A stretch of 64,000 bases of DNA from Halorubrum sp. 2020YC2 (lineage in GTDB: Archaea > Halobacteriota > Halobacteria > Halobacteriales > Haloferacaceae). The notes below the pieces were generated by a model that searched no databases, was not told the DNA's origin, and saw only the letters and a program-made list of their open reading frames with translations. Position numbers and translations under genes: made by a program. Location: contig NZ_CP076019.1 in NCBI RefSeq assembly GCF_018623055.1, forward strand, positions 1,984,001 through 2,048,000, in the 5' to 3' direction. Shown piece after piece: positions 8,598 to 16,313 of the stretch (positions are counted from its first letter, which is position 1; the number at the start of each line of letters is the position of its first letter).

Positions 8598-8866
8598 CAT
8601 TGTCCGTGATCGCGACCGCGGGCGGGATTGCGACCGCCTGCCTCGGGGCGTACGTCGGATATCTCGCATATGACGGCCACCGTCGCAACGAGAGCCGGAC
8701 GATGCTGTTGCTGGCAGTTGGCGTCGTGTGTATCGCTGTGGTACCGTACGCGATAAGTTTCGCCCTGACACCGCTGCTTTCGCTCTCGGACGCGGTAACC
8801 GTCCTCGGCGTCACGGTAGCCCACCTGGCGGGGCTCGGAGCGTTGGCGCGGTCGGTGACGGCGTGA
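8594..8866 (+). CDS. DUF7521-like small membrane protein, short form
   Basis: A 90-residue protein with three hydrophobic helices (about 2-24, 37-58, 64-88) and a short charged loop after the first (YDGHRRNESRTM). This matches the product at 12628 (YGYRRNTSQPM) and that at 44422 (RAYDRTGDRSLREL). Third gene of a translationally coupled set (7870-8238-8594), each junction overlapping by 4 nt. Two DUF7521-type genes in tandem behind one regulator is unlike the other two modules, which have one. Confidence 0.75.
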   Translation: MTLSVIATAGGIATACLGAYVGYLAYDGHRRNESRTMLLLAVGVVCIAVVPYAISFALTPLLSLSDAVTVLGVTVAHLAGLGALARSVTA

Positions 8867-8908
8867 CGTCTGGGACTCGGAGCACCGTTTTTCGTATTTA
8901 TATTTTTG

Positions 8909-9623
8909 GGAACGTTGCCACGTCGCGTTAAGTTAGAGGATGAGGCGCTCGACTTCAGAGTGTCTATGGCCGAAACCGAGCGCCTCAGCGAACGTATCGC
9001 GTGGATCGACTTGTCGTTTGTGGAGCGAGATCGAACGCCGCGATGGGCGATTGAAGTAGGGATCCGCTGTCACTTGGCCGGTATGTCATTGCGAGAGGTA
9101 AGTAAGCATCTTGAGCTGTTTGGGATCAAGCGGAGTCACGTCGCGATCCATAACTGGGTTCATAAGGCCGAACTACAGCCGATCTCGACCGTCTCCGAGG
9201 ATCAAATCGCGGTTGACGAAAAGATGATCCGCCTCCACGGCCAGAAGTTCTGGCTGTACGGCGCGGTTGATCCGCAGACGAACGAGATCCTTCACGTGAG
9301 TCTCTATCCGACCGCAAATAAACAGACGACGCGATGGTTTCTCACCGAGCTTCACCGGCGCTATCAGCTCGATAGCGTGGAATTTCTCGTCGATGACGCA
9401 GACTATCTCGGATCAGTACTCGCTGAAGACGGCTATCGATCTCAAGTCATTCGACATGGAAATCGGAACGCCATCGAACGTGTCTTTTAGGAGATAGAAC
9501 GACGAACACCATCGTTTGCGAATAGTTTCAGCAATGTCGCGTTAGAGACAGCTCAAAACTGGCTCAAAGCCTTCGCCGTCTACCACAATCCACGTCAAAC
9601 TTAACGCGAGGGTTTTAGTTGCC
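8909..9623 (+). mobile_element. IS6-family insertion sequence (inactive)
   Basis: The element carries one transposase pseudogene. A 12-bp perfect inverted repeat (tcgcgttaagtt at 8923-8934; its complement at 9598-9609) flanks the coding part, with weak similarity extending outwards to about 8909 and 9623, so the outer boundaries are approximate. No 8-bp target duplication is visible at those limits. A 7-bp direct repeat GTTGCCA (8914-8920 and 9618-9624) lies near both ends but does not fit the repeat geometry well. Confidence 0.7.
8966..9604 (+). pseudogene. IS6-family transposase with in-frame TAG stop
   Basis: A DDE transposase of the IS6 type. The N-terminal zinc/HTH region is followed by catalytic Asp in QIAVDEKMIRLHG, a second Asp in FLVDDADYL, and Glu in NAIERVF. 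A TAG at 9488-9490 directly follows this Glu segment. Reading through, the frame continues EIERRTPSFANSFSN and ends at TAA 9602-9604, giving the usual full length of 211 residues plus the stop. The conserved basic residue after the catalytic Glu is lost in the truncated product, so it should be inactive. ATG at 8966 is chosen because it starts a standard IS6 N-terminus (MAETERLSERIAWI). Confidence 0.85.
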
Positions 9624-9820
9624 AACTGTACAAGTATCGAGCGATGTGTTCAGCCCTCCAACAGTACCGTCGGATACTCGAACGACGCATACGGCGGCTC
9701 CCGCTGCTTCGCTTGGGACACAGTTCTCCGTGGCGTAAACGGGTCGGTCGGCAGTCAACAGAACCCCCGATAAACACCCGACAACCACTCGATCACAAGC
9801 GGCTTCGAGGTGATTGATAC

Positions 9821-10315
9821 ATGGGCGATAGTTCAGGTGTGAATATTAATGGCCCTGATACGCTCAAAGGCGCAGTCCTGTACATCCTCGTTGGAATTGC
9901 GATCATCAGCTACGGGGGATACGATTACGTTCAACAGACGGAGGCAGTTCGAGAGTCAGTCGAAGTCGACGCGACTATCACAGAACTCGACATCGAGGCG
10001 GACAGCGGAACGTCATCAAGCCCGGGTGCGAATTTCGAACCGGTCGTTGCGTTTGAGTACACGTACAATGGGACCGAATATACCGGGACGAAGATATATC
10101 CAGCAGACATCGAACAGAACTACGAAACGCAGTCGGGAGCTGAATCGGCCATTGAAGAGTACGAACAAGGGGCACAGACGATCGCATACGTTTCTCCAGA
10201 CGAGCCGGGAGATGCGTTTCTAAAAAATGAGACGTCGAACGCGCCCGTCATAGCGATTGTACTTGGTGGGCTGTTCACACTTTTCGCAACAGTCTCTACG
10301 ATAAGGAAGCTGTGA
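9821..10315 (+). CDS. DUF3592-domain membrane protein
   Basis: A 164-residue protein with an N-terminal membrane helix (about 18-36, AVLYILVGIAIISYGGYDY), an extracytoplasmic beta-rich domain (about 45-135) with the DUF3592 pattern VVAFEYTYNGTEYTG...VSPDEPGDAFL, and a C-terminal helix (about 143-159). DUF3592 proteins are of unknown function. Base composition is more A/T-rich than in the core genes, and the gene sits between an IS6 relic and an IS200/IS605-like right end, suggesting recent acquisition. Its stop codon lies within GTGA, the complement of the TCAC terminus of the relic downstream. Confidence 0.8.
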   Translation: MGDSSGVNINGPDTLKGAVLYILVGIAIISYGGYDYVQQTEAVRESVEVDATITELDIEADSGTSSSPGANFEPVVAFEYTYNGTEYTGTKIYPADIEQNYETQSGAESAIEEYEQGAQTIAYVSPDEPGDAFLKNETSNAPVIAIVLGGLFTLFATVSTIRKL

Positions 10316-10440
10316 CTTCCGCCCCTACTCACTCACGGCTGACGCCGTTCGCTCGTTGAGGGTGGGGCTTCCTGCTTCCACGACACACTTTGTGGACCGC
10401 CTCGGGGTCTAGCCCCGAGGCACTCCGCCCGCTCCGCCTG
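10312..10440 (-). mobile_element. Solo right end of an IS200/IS605-type element
   Basis: Read on the minus strand, this stretch has a strong hairpin (GCCTCGGGG/CCCCGAGGC, about 10400-10422) and a gaagcaggaagcccc motif. It then has a hairpin-rich tail ending in TCAC, as in haloarchaeal TnpB-type (IS1341-like) right ends. No tnpB coding sequence adjoins it. A related right end with its tnpB remnant lies at 12909-13272. Such right ends encode the 3' part of the TnpB guide RNA in intact elements. The palindrome could now serve as a terminator for the two convergent genes. Confidence 0.45.
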
Positions 10441-10449
10441 TAGACTCCG

Positions 10450-12126
10450 CTACGCTTCAGCGTCAGCTTCAGCGTCGTCTTGGAGTTCCGTGCGGCGGAT
10501 TTTTCCGGTCACCGTCTTGGGCAGTTCCTCGCGGAACTCCAGTTCACGGGGATACTCGTGGGCCGAGAGTTCCGTTTTAACGTGAGATTTGATCTCGTCT
10601 TCGAGTTCATCGGAGGGGACCGCATCCTCACTCGGGACGATATACGCTTTCACGATGTTACCTCGCTCTGGATGCGGCTTCGGGACGACTGCCGCCTCGG
10701 CCACCGCGTCGTGTTCACCAAGTGAGCTTTCGACCTCAAAGGGACCAATGCGATATCCCGCAGAGAGGATAATATCATCGGCCCGGCCCTCGAACCAGAA
10801 GTAGCCGTCGTCGTCTTTATGGGCGAGATCCCCAGAGAGGTACCACTCGCCGTCGGGGCCATCCACAAAGCACGAAGCTGTCTTCTCGGGTTTGTCCCAG
10901 TACTCCGCGAAGAAACAGGGGTAGTCACCCCGTTGGGCGATCTCACCGGTCTCACCGGAGTCGAGTACTTCACCGGTGTCCGGGTCGACGACTTCGGCCT
11001 CGATACCGGGGAGTGGTTTTCCCATCGAGCCGGGGCGTACCTCCATCGTCGGGTAGTTGTTGACGATCATGTTCCCCGTCTCTGTCTGTCCATAAGTATC
11101 GAGTACTGTTACGCCAAGCGTCGCTTCACCCCACTCAACGACGCCGGCGCTGAGTGGCTCTCCGATCGACAGGGCATGCCGGAGGTCGAGTTCGACGCCG
11201 TCGAGGACGGATTCGTGTTCTCGTAGCATCCGGTAGGCCGTCGGTACTGAGAACAATACTGTAATCGGGTACGTGTCGAGTAGCCCCGCCCACGTTTCGG
11301 GGTCGAACTCGCCTTCATAAGTGAACAGCGCAGTCCCCCAAAACCACGCTCCAAGCGTGTTTATCGCGCCAGTCAACCACCCGAGATCCCCCGTACTCCA
11401 GTAGAGATCGCCTGCCTGAAGGTCGACCGCGTCACGCTGTGTGGCCGCAACGCCGGCGATCCAGCGGTGACGGTGGAGCACGCCTTTTGCCGGGCCGGTC
11501 GTTCCGGAGGTGTAGTAGAGGAGCGCGTTGTCTTCACCGGTCGTTGGAGCCGTCTCGTAGGTTGTCGATGCGTTATCGAGCGCGGGGTTGAACAGGGTAT
11601 CTGTGGGCGGGGCGCCGTCACCCCTGTCGACGGTAATGATGTGGTCGACGCTTGGCGCATCAGCGAGCGCGGCGGCAATCGTGTCACGGTTGTCTGTCGT
11701 CGTGACCACCGCGGTTGCGTCACAGTCGCGGAGTCGATACGCGATCCCTTCGGGACCGAATCGCTCGTTGACGCTCCCCCAGACGGCCCCATGTTTGAGC
11801 GTGCCGATCATCGCCACGTAGTGTTCCGGAATCCGCGGCAGATACGAGACGACTCGGTCGTCCGCGGCGACGCCGAGGGCGTCTAAGACGTTCGCGAACT
11901 GGTTGGATCGCTCGGCAAGCTCCCAGAACGTTAGCGTGGTGAGCTCGCCGTCAGTCCCGACCTGATACAGCGCAACGGAATCACGCTCCGTCGCGTGGCG
12001 ATCGACCGTCTCGTGGGCGATGTTCAGTTCGGTCGGTGCGTCCCAGTCGGCTTCGTCGTAGATGTCTGCCCACTCGAAGCTGGCGCGACGCTGGTCGTAG
12101 TCTGTGAGGTTGTGGCTTGGCCCCAT
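10450..12126 (-). CDS. AMP-forming acyl-CoA synthetase (acetyl-CoA synthetase-like)
   Basis: A 558-residue adenylate-forming ligase that activates a short- or medium-chain acid to its CoA thioester with ATP. Diagnostic motifs are present: the phosphate loop YYTSGTTGPAKGVLH (A3), DTYGQTETGN (A5), YLSGDLAHKDDDGYFWFEGR with the hinge Asp (A7-A8), DDIILSAGYRIGPFEVE, and the C-terminal catalytic Lys in PKTVTGKIRRTEL (A10). It resembles the medium-chain/acetyl-CoA synthetase branch; exact substrate cannot be told. It starts with ATG at 12126 and is divergent from the winged-helix gene at 12277. Confidence 0.9.
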   Translation of the reverse strand: MGPSHNLTDYDQRRASFEWADIYDEADWDAPTELNIAHETVDRHATERDSVALYQVGTDGELTTLTFWELAERSNQFANVLDALGVAADDRVVSYLPRIPEHYVAMIGTLKHGAVWGSVNERFGPEGIAYRLRDCDATAVVTTTDNRDTIAAALADAPSVDHIITVDRGDGAPPTDTLFNPALDNASTTYETAPTTGEDNALLYYTSGTTGPAKGVLHRHRWIAGVAATQRDAVDLQAGDLYWSTGDLGWLTGAINTLGAWFWGTALFTYEGEFDPETWAGLLDTYPITVLFSVPTAYRMLREHESVLDGVELDLRHALSIGEPLSAGVVEWGEATLGVTVLDTYGQTETGNMIVNNYPTMEVRPGSMGKPLPGIEAEVVDPDTGEVLDSGETGEIAQRGDYPCFFAEYWDKPEKTASCFVDGPDGEWYLSGDLAHKDDDGYFWFEGRADDIILSAGYRIGPFEVESSLGEHDAVAEAAVVPKPHPERGNIVKAYIVPSEDAVPSDELEDEIKSHVKTELSAHEYPRELEFREELPKTVTGKIRRTELQDDAEADAEA

Positions 12127-12276
12127 ATCTCATGTACACGTCGGCCCCGACATAATATCAACGGTAAATCATGATAGATACGGTTTGGTGTGTTGGCAAC
12201 CAACGGACAGTTACACAGTCGCTGAGTCAGCGAACCCGCATAGCGGTTTATTACTCTCTCGCGGATAGCAGAACCC

Positions 12277-12627
12277 GTGGCTGAGGATTGCCCTCCAGAC
12301 GAGGTGTTCGCGCTCCTTGACGATGAGTACGCACGCTCATTGTTAGCGGCTACAAGCCACGAACCCATGACCGCCCCCGAACTCAGCGATCAATGTGAGA
12401 TGTCCGAGTCGACTGTGTATCGTCGATTAAACAAACTCGAAGAGTGTGGCCTTGTGAGGGCTGTTCACGTTCCAGACCCTCATGGCAACCAGAGAAAGCG
12501 GTACGAGGCGCAACTTGACGAGTTGGTTGTCAGCCTTGATGAGGGAGAGTTCAACCTGAATCTACGAACGACCACACGGACACAGGAGTTTGCAGACGTG
12601 TTCACCGACCTCTGGGAGGGCCTCTGA
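12277..12627 (+). CDS. Winged-helix regulator paired with DUF7521 gene (second copy)
   Basis: A 116-residue winged-helix regulator: DEVFALLDDEYARSLLAA, recognition helix MSESTVYRRLNKLEECGLV, and a C-terminal tail ending FADVFTDLWEGL. The same tail form (RLADLWSELREET) occurs in the paralogue at 44027. The only good start is GTG at 12277; the next ATG would remove the first half of the HTH. The gene directly abuts a DUF7521 gene (stop at 12627, ATG at 12628). Codons are less GC-rich than in core genes. Confidence 0.82.
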   Translation: MAEDCPPDEVFALLDDEYARSLLAATSHEPMTAPELSDQCEMSESTVYRRLNKLEECGLVRAVHVPDPHGNQRKRYEAQLDELVVSLDEGEFNLNLRTTTRTQEFADVFTDLWEGL

Positions 12628-12912
12628 ATGAGCCCACCAACACTTCAAATCGCAGAGGTTCTTACGGTGCTACAACTCCTATTGGGCCTCGTAATCGTAA
12701 TCTTCGCGTTGTATGGTTACCGACGCAACACCAGCCAACCAATGCTTTTCCTCGGTGTTGGTATTGCGATGTTGACCCTGGTGAGTACGGCGACAACCGC
12801 GGTCAGTAGCATTTTTTTCGGCGGTTCGTTTGTCGCACCACTGGGTTTGGCGACGGAGGTTGTCGGAATGGGCCTGATACTATATGCGGTCGTTTTAGCC
12901 CGCCGAGAGTGA
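12628..12912 (+). CDS. DUF7521-family small membrane protein
   Basis: A 94-residue protein with three hydrophobic helices (about 11-32, 41-62, 69-90) and the family-like loop YGYRRNTSQPMLFLGVG after the first helix. It starts immediately after the regulator stop, so the two are translated from one message. Its own stop codon (12910-12912) lies within GTGA, the complement of the TCAC terminus of the downstream IS200/IS605-type right end. Function unknown. Confidence 0.78.
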   Translation: MSPPTLQIAEVLTVLQLLLGLVIVIFALYGYRRNTSQPMLFLGVGIAMLTLVSTATTAVSSIFFGGSFVAPLGLATEVVGMGLILYAVVLARRE

Positions 12913-13017
12913 CACCCTCCTCAACGTAAACGGAGCGGGAGCTTCGCTCCCTCAGGCAGTCGGGCTACGCCCGACGACGGCGAGGCTTCCCGTGCCGCAG
13001 GTGGGATGGTTGCTGGT
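12909..13017 (-). mobile_element. Right end of an IS1341-type (TnpB) element
   Basis: Read on the minus strand, the sequence after the TnpB stop carries gggaagcctcgccgtc, a hairpin (GTCGGGC GTA GCCCGAC) and a second (GGGAGC GAA GCTCCC). It ends GAGGAGGGTGTCAC at the stop of the neighbouring gene. This is the usual form of a haloarchaeal IS200/IS605 right end and, in an intact element, would hold the scaffold of the TnpB guide RNA. The left part of the element is missing. Confidence 0.6.
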
Positions 13018-13272
13018 TTACGACATGGCCTGTTCTCGCGGTGTAAAGCATCCGCTCTCGCGGACGAACAGGTATGTTGATGGCTGCGCCACACGGCCGC
13101 TACTCCTGTCCTCGCTGTGAGGACTCGGAGTTATCTTCCGTCGCGTATCCTCCGCCCCGTTACAGTCCGCGTTGGCTACCGACTCGCACGACGAGCAGAC
13201 CTGCGGCCCACGTTCGACGCGGTTCGATTTCGTGTCGTCTCCACGCGGAAACATGTCTTCGAGGTGTTCCAC
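13018..13272 (-). pseudogene. TnpB C-terminal fragment
   Basis: The 84-residue frame contains the last zinc knuckle and tail of a haloarchaeal TnpB: QVCSSCESVANADCNGAED, then RRKITPSP...EDRSSGRVAQPSTYLF and the usual end FTPREQ. TnpB is a RuvC-like, RNA-guided nuclease of IS200/IS605 elements. The RuvC core and the first zinc knuckle are absent, and the sequence just upstream is not recognisable, so only the 3' end survives. A TnpB remnant next to a matching right end (12909-13017) shows a 5'-deleted element. Confidence 0.7.
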
Positions 13273-13406
13273 CAGTCCTTTTTCAATACCACACCACCGC
13301 GCATTTCGCCGTCGTATTCGAGGGCGATACGCGAGTTAACGTACGAATGCCGACCGTTGACGTCGCCGACAGACAGGCATTTATGCGTCGCCGCGGCGGG
13401 AATCGC

Positions 13407-13970
13407 ATGGGACGCGAGAAAGAGCGGATGCTCGCCGGCGAGGCGTACGACCCGACGGACCCGGAGCTCGTCGCGGACCGCCGACGCGCCGGCGACCGCT
13501 GCCGCCGGTACAACGCCACTACTGCCGCGGAGACCGACCGCCGGGAGCGGCTCCTCCGAGAGCTGTTCGGGGAGGTCGGCGGCGACGCGGTCGTCGAGCC
13601 GCCCGTCCGCTGCGACTACGGGTACAACGTCGGCGTGGGCGACGGCTTCTTCGCGAACTACGGCTGCGTCTTCTTGGACGCCGCGCCGATCGCGTTTGGC
13701 GAGCGCTGCCTGCTCGGGCCGGGCGTCCACGTCTATACCCCGACGCACCCGATCGACCCTGCCGAGCGCGCGACCGGTCGCGAGTTCGGGGACCCGGTCA
13801 CCGTCGGCGACGACGTCTGGATCGGCGGGCGGGCGGTGCTCACGCCCGGCGTCGAGGTCGGTGACGGCGCGGTCGTCGCTGCCGGCGCCGTCGCCGTCGA
13901 CGACGTGCCGGCGCGGACGGTGGTCGGCGGGAACCCGGCCGAGGTCATCCGGGAAATCGACGACGAGTGA
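13407..13970 (+). CDS. Maltose/galactoside O-acetyltransferase-like protein
   Basis: A 187-residue trimeric left-handed beta-helix acetyltransferase. The start MGREKERMLAGEAYDP is the standard N-terminus of the Maa/LacA family, which decides the ATG at 13407 over an in-frame ATG eight codons upstream. Hexapeptide repeats run from about residue 65 to 175. The catalytic His is in YTPTHPIDPAER, and the CoA-binding end is VGGNPAEVIREI. It transfers acetyl from acetyl-CoA to a sugar hydroxyl; the real acceptor is unknown. It converges with prs, only 3 nt separating the genes. Confidence 0.88.
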   Translation: MGREKERMLAGEAYDPTDPELVADRRRAGDRCRRYNATTAAETDRRERLLRELFGEVGGDAVVEPPVRCDYGYNVGVGDGFFANYGCVFLDAAPIAFGERCLLGPGVHVYTPTHPIDPAERATGREFGDPVTVGDDVWIGGRAVLTPGVEVGDGAVVAAGAVAVDDVPARTVVGGNPAEVIREIDDE

Positions 13971-13973
13971 TCG

Positions 13974-14834
13974 TTACGGGGAGTCTACGGCGTCGGCCAC
14001 GGCCGGCGCGGCGCTGACGACGCTACAGCCCCGCTCGACGGTGTCGCTGCCGACGATCCGGTCGACGCCGGCGGCGCGGAGCTTCGTCACGGCGTTGGCC
14101 GCGAGCACCGGGTGGACGCAGGCGGTCAGCACCCGCGCGGCGCCGCGGTCGGTGAGGACGGCCACCGACTCGCTCATCGTCGACCCGGTCGCGATGATGT
14201 CGTCGACGACGACCACGTCCCGGTCCGCCACCGGGGCGTCGGAGGGCGACACCGCGACGGCGCCCGTCTCGCGGTCGCGGTGCTTCTCGAAGTAGTCCGT
14301 CTCGCCGGCGCCGTAGGCGTCGCGGACGGTCGCGGCCACGTCGACCGCGCCCTCGTCGGGGGCGAGGAAGAGCGGGTCATCGAGGTCGGCGGGAAGGGGG
14401 TCCGCGAGGGCGGCCGCGGCGTCGACCGCCTCGACGGGCGCGTCGAAGAAGTCAGCGACGGCGCGTTCGTGGGGGTTGACGAGGACGACCCGGTCCGTCC
14501 CGGTCGAGATGGCCCTCGCCATCGCGCGGGCGGAGACCGGTTCGCCCTCACCGAACGACGCGTCCTGCCGCGCGTAGCCCATGTACGGGACCACCGTGGT
14601 CACATCCGTCGCGCCGGCCTCGCGGACGGCGTCCTGTAGCTGGAGCAGTTCGACCCACGCCTCGTCGGAGTCGGTCGCGGCGACGATCACGGCCTCGTCG
14701 GCGTCGAAGTCCGGCACGGCGGCGAGCCCCTCCCCGTCCGGGAACCGGTCGTAGGTGGGCGTCGCGAGCGCCCGGCCCGTCTCCTCGGCGAGCGCGGCCG
14801 CGAGCTGCTGCGAGCTGGACCCGGGTACGATCAT
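13974..14834 (-). CDS. prs: Ribose-phosphate pyrophosphokinase
   Basis: Makes PRPP from ribose 5-phosphate and ATP for nucleotide, His and Trp synthesis. At 286 residues it is the short archaeal form. The start MIVPGSSSQQLAAALA fits the family. The catalytic flexible-loop region is VVPYMGYARQD. The ribose-5-phosphate/PRPP-binding loop is VVVVDDIIATGSTM. The ATG at 14834 is preferred because longer reading adds an unrelated N-terminus. Confidence 0.93.
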   Translation of the reverse strand: MIVPGSSSQQLAAALAEETGRALATPTYDRFPDGEGLAAVPDFDADEAVIVAATDSDEAWVELLQLQDAVREAGATDVTTVVPYMGYARQDASFGEGEPVSARAMARAISTGTDRVVLVNPHERAVADFFDAPVEAVDAAAALADPLPADLDDPLFLAPDEGAVDVAATVRDAYGAGETDYFEKHRDRETGAVAVSPSDAPVADRDVVVVDDIIATGSTMSESVAVLTDRGAARVLTACVHPVLAANAVTKLRAAGVDRIVGSDTVERGCSVVSAAPAVADAVDSP

Positions 14835-14999
14835 GGGCGACCGTTCCGCGGACACCGGTAAACCAGTTTCCTTACCGCGCGGCCCCGCTCGGCGGTCTCG
14901 GTCTCCGGAACCCCCAGCGCCGTCGCGCGCCACGCGAGCGCGACCCACACCGGCCGCACAGGGGCGGATATTTACGGGCGCGGCGGGTACGAGCGCCCA

Positions 15000-15656
15000 A
15001 TGAGCGACACCGAAGCCGGCGCGCGCGTCGGACTCCCCTGTCCGTCGTGTTCGCCCTCCGAGCCGACCGTCCACGAGGTCCTCAGTCCGGGCGGACAGGC
15101 TACCGTGCGCTGCACCGAGTGCGACCACACCCACAAGACCGAGATCCCCGAGGAGGAGACCGTCGCCGTCACGATCGTCGTCTCACAGGACGGCGAGTCG
15201 TTCACGACGACGATGGACGTGCCGGCCGAGGGCGACGTCGCCACCGGCGAGGAGTTCGTCGTCGACACCGACGACGCGCTGATGCAGGTGCGGATCACGG
15301 GGATCGAGCTCGGTCCCGAAGAGCGCGTCGAGGAGGCGGACGTCACCGACGTGGAGACGCTGTGGACGCGCGCGGTCGACAACGTCGCGGTCCCCGTCAC
15401 GCTCCACCCGAAGGACGGCGAGGCGGACCAGACGCGCTCGCTGCGGGTGAACGTCCCCGGCGACTACGAGTTCACCGTCGACGAGACGGTGGAGTTCGGC
15501 GGGGAGGAGTTCACCGTCGAGGGGCTCCAGATCCGCGAGGACGCGCCCGAGTACCGTCACGAGAAGCTCGACCACCCCGGCGACCTCGCCTACGCGAAGG
15601 ACCTCAAGCGGGTGTACGCCCGCGACGAGACGCTCACCGCGTGGTCCGCCTGGTAG
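15000..15656 (+). CDS. HVO_0476-family zinc-finger protein
   Basis: A 218-residue haloarchaeal protein with an N-terminal zinc ribbon made of two CxxC pairs (LPCPSC and VRCTECDH) followed by an all-beta region with two similar halves (about 50-125 and 130-190). I recall this as the HVO_0476 zinc-finger family, whose role is undetermined. The ATG at 15000 lies about 30 nt after a gatatttacgggc promoter-like stretch, so the message may be leaderless. It is divergent from prs. Confidence 0.82.
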   Translation: MSDTEAGARVGLPCPSCSPSEPTVHEVLSPGGQATVRCTECDHTHKTEIPEEETVAVTIVVSQDGESFTTTMDVPAEGDVATGEEFVVDTDDALMQVRITGIELGPEERVEEADVTDVETLWTRAVDNVAVPVTLHPKDGEADQTRSLRVNVPGDYEFTVDETVEFGGEEFTVEGLQIREDAPEYRHEKLDHPGDLAYAKDLKRVYARDETLTAWSAW

Positions 15657-15736
15657 GGCCGAGCGTCGTCGCGTCCCGGTAACACCGAGGAGCGCGATCC
15701 CGGCCCGCGGCGAACCTCGTACCAACATAAACAATT

Positions 15737-16043
15737 ATGAAGGATACGCTCGTGTGTAGTGACGTGCCACCCGTAGTACACGACTGACGCACGCTCGACG
15801 GCGGGGACGGCGACCGGTCCCGGCGGTCCGAGCACGCGCGAGGCGACCGAGACCGAACCGGCGACCGACCAATCGGGTCCATCGACGAATCCGAACGCGG
15901 ACGACGCGACCGAAGGCGCCGACGACCTGCCGACCGCCGCCGAGGCCGTCGCGCAGGCGGCGGCGACGTTCGACCCGTCGGACACCCAACGGATCGCGAA
16001 CGGCACCGACCGCTGGAACGCGTACGCCGGCTCGTCGCAGTAA
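15737..16043 (+). pseudogene. Possible decayed small gene upstream of heliorhodopsin
   Basis: An ATG at 15737 after a TATA-like cataaacaatt opens only 16 codons. An overlapping frame then stays open from 15777 to a TAA at 16041-16043 and encodes about 88 acidic, Ala/Asp/Thr-rich residues ending RIANGTDRWNAYAGSSQ, which looks like genuine haloarchaeal coding sequence but has no ATG, GTG or TTG of its own. A frameshift joining the two frames would explain both. No family recognised, and it may be chance. Confidence 0.3.
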
Positions 16044-16094
16044 CGGCGCGGCCGGATCCTTTTATTCGACGGCGCGACTACCGACGAGCGGCCG

Positions 16095-16220
16095 ATGACG
16101 AACCACCGCTCCGAGCCGGACTCGGCACCCGGCGACGACGAGCCCTATGAGTACCGAGGCCGCTTCCGCGCGTTCCCCGAGCAGTCGGTCGACGCTTTTC
16201 GACCGGTGGCACGTCCGTAA
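16095..16220 (+). CDS. Possible 41-residue peptide or gene fragment
   Basis: An ATG-started frame about 25 nt after a TATA-like ccttttattcg. The product is acidic at first and then basic (DEPYEYRGRFRAFPEQ). It has no membrane helix or known motif. It lies between the decayed frame at 15737 and the heliorhodopsin gene, and could be a truncated start of a lost gene. Confidence 0.3.
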   Translation: MTNHRSEPDSAPGDDEPYEYRGRFRAFPEQSVDAFRPVARP

Positions 16221-16313
16221 TGCCCCGCGGTCCGTCCCTCGAGACCAGCAGGGACGAACGGTTCGACCCTGCCGCCCACAGAGCTATCCCCGTGTAGTCT
16301 GTTACGGGACACG

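Noticed and set aside
8914-9624. GTTGCCA at both sides of the IS6 element as its target duplication
   Set aside because: The inverted-repeat geometry does not place the element ends symmetrically against these copies, and seven bases is short of the usual eight, so I treat the match as unresolved.
9624-9820. A 60-codon frame between the IS6 relic and the DUF3592 gene
   Set aside because: Arg-rich translation with no helix, domain or start signal. It is probably IS-flanking debris.
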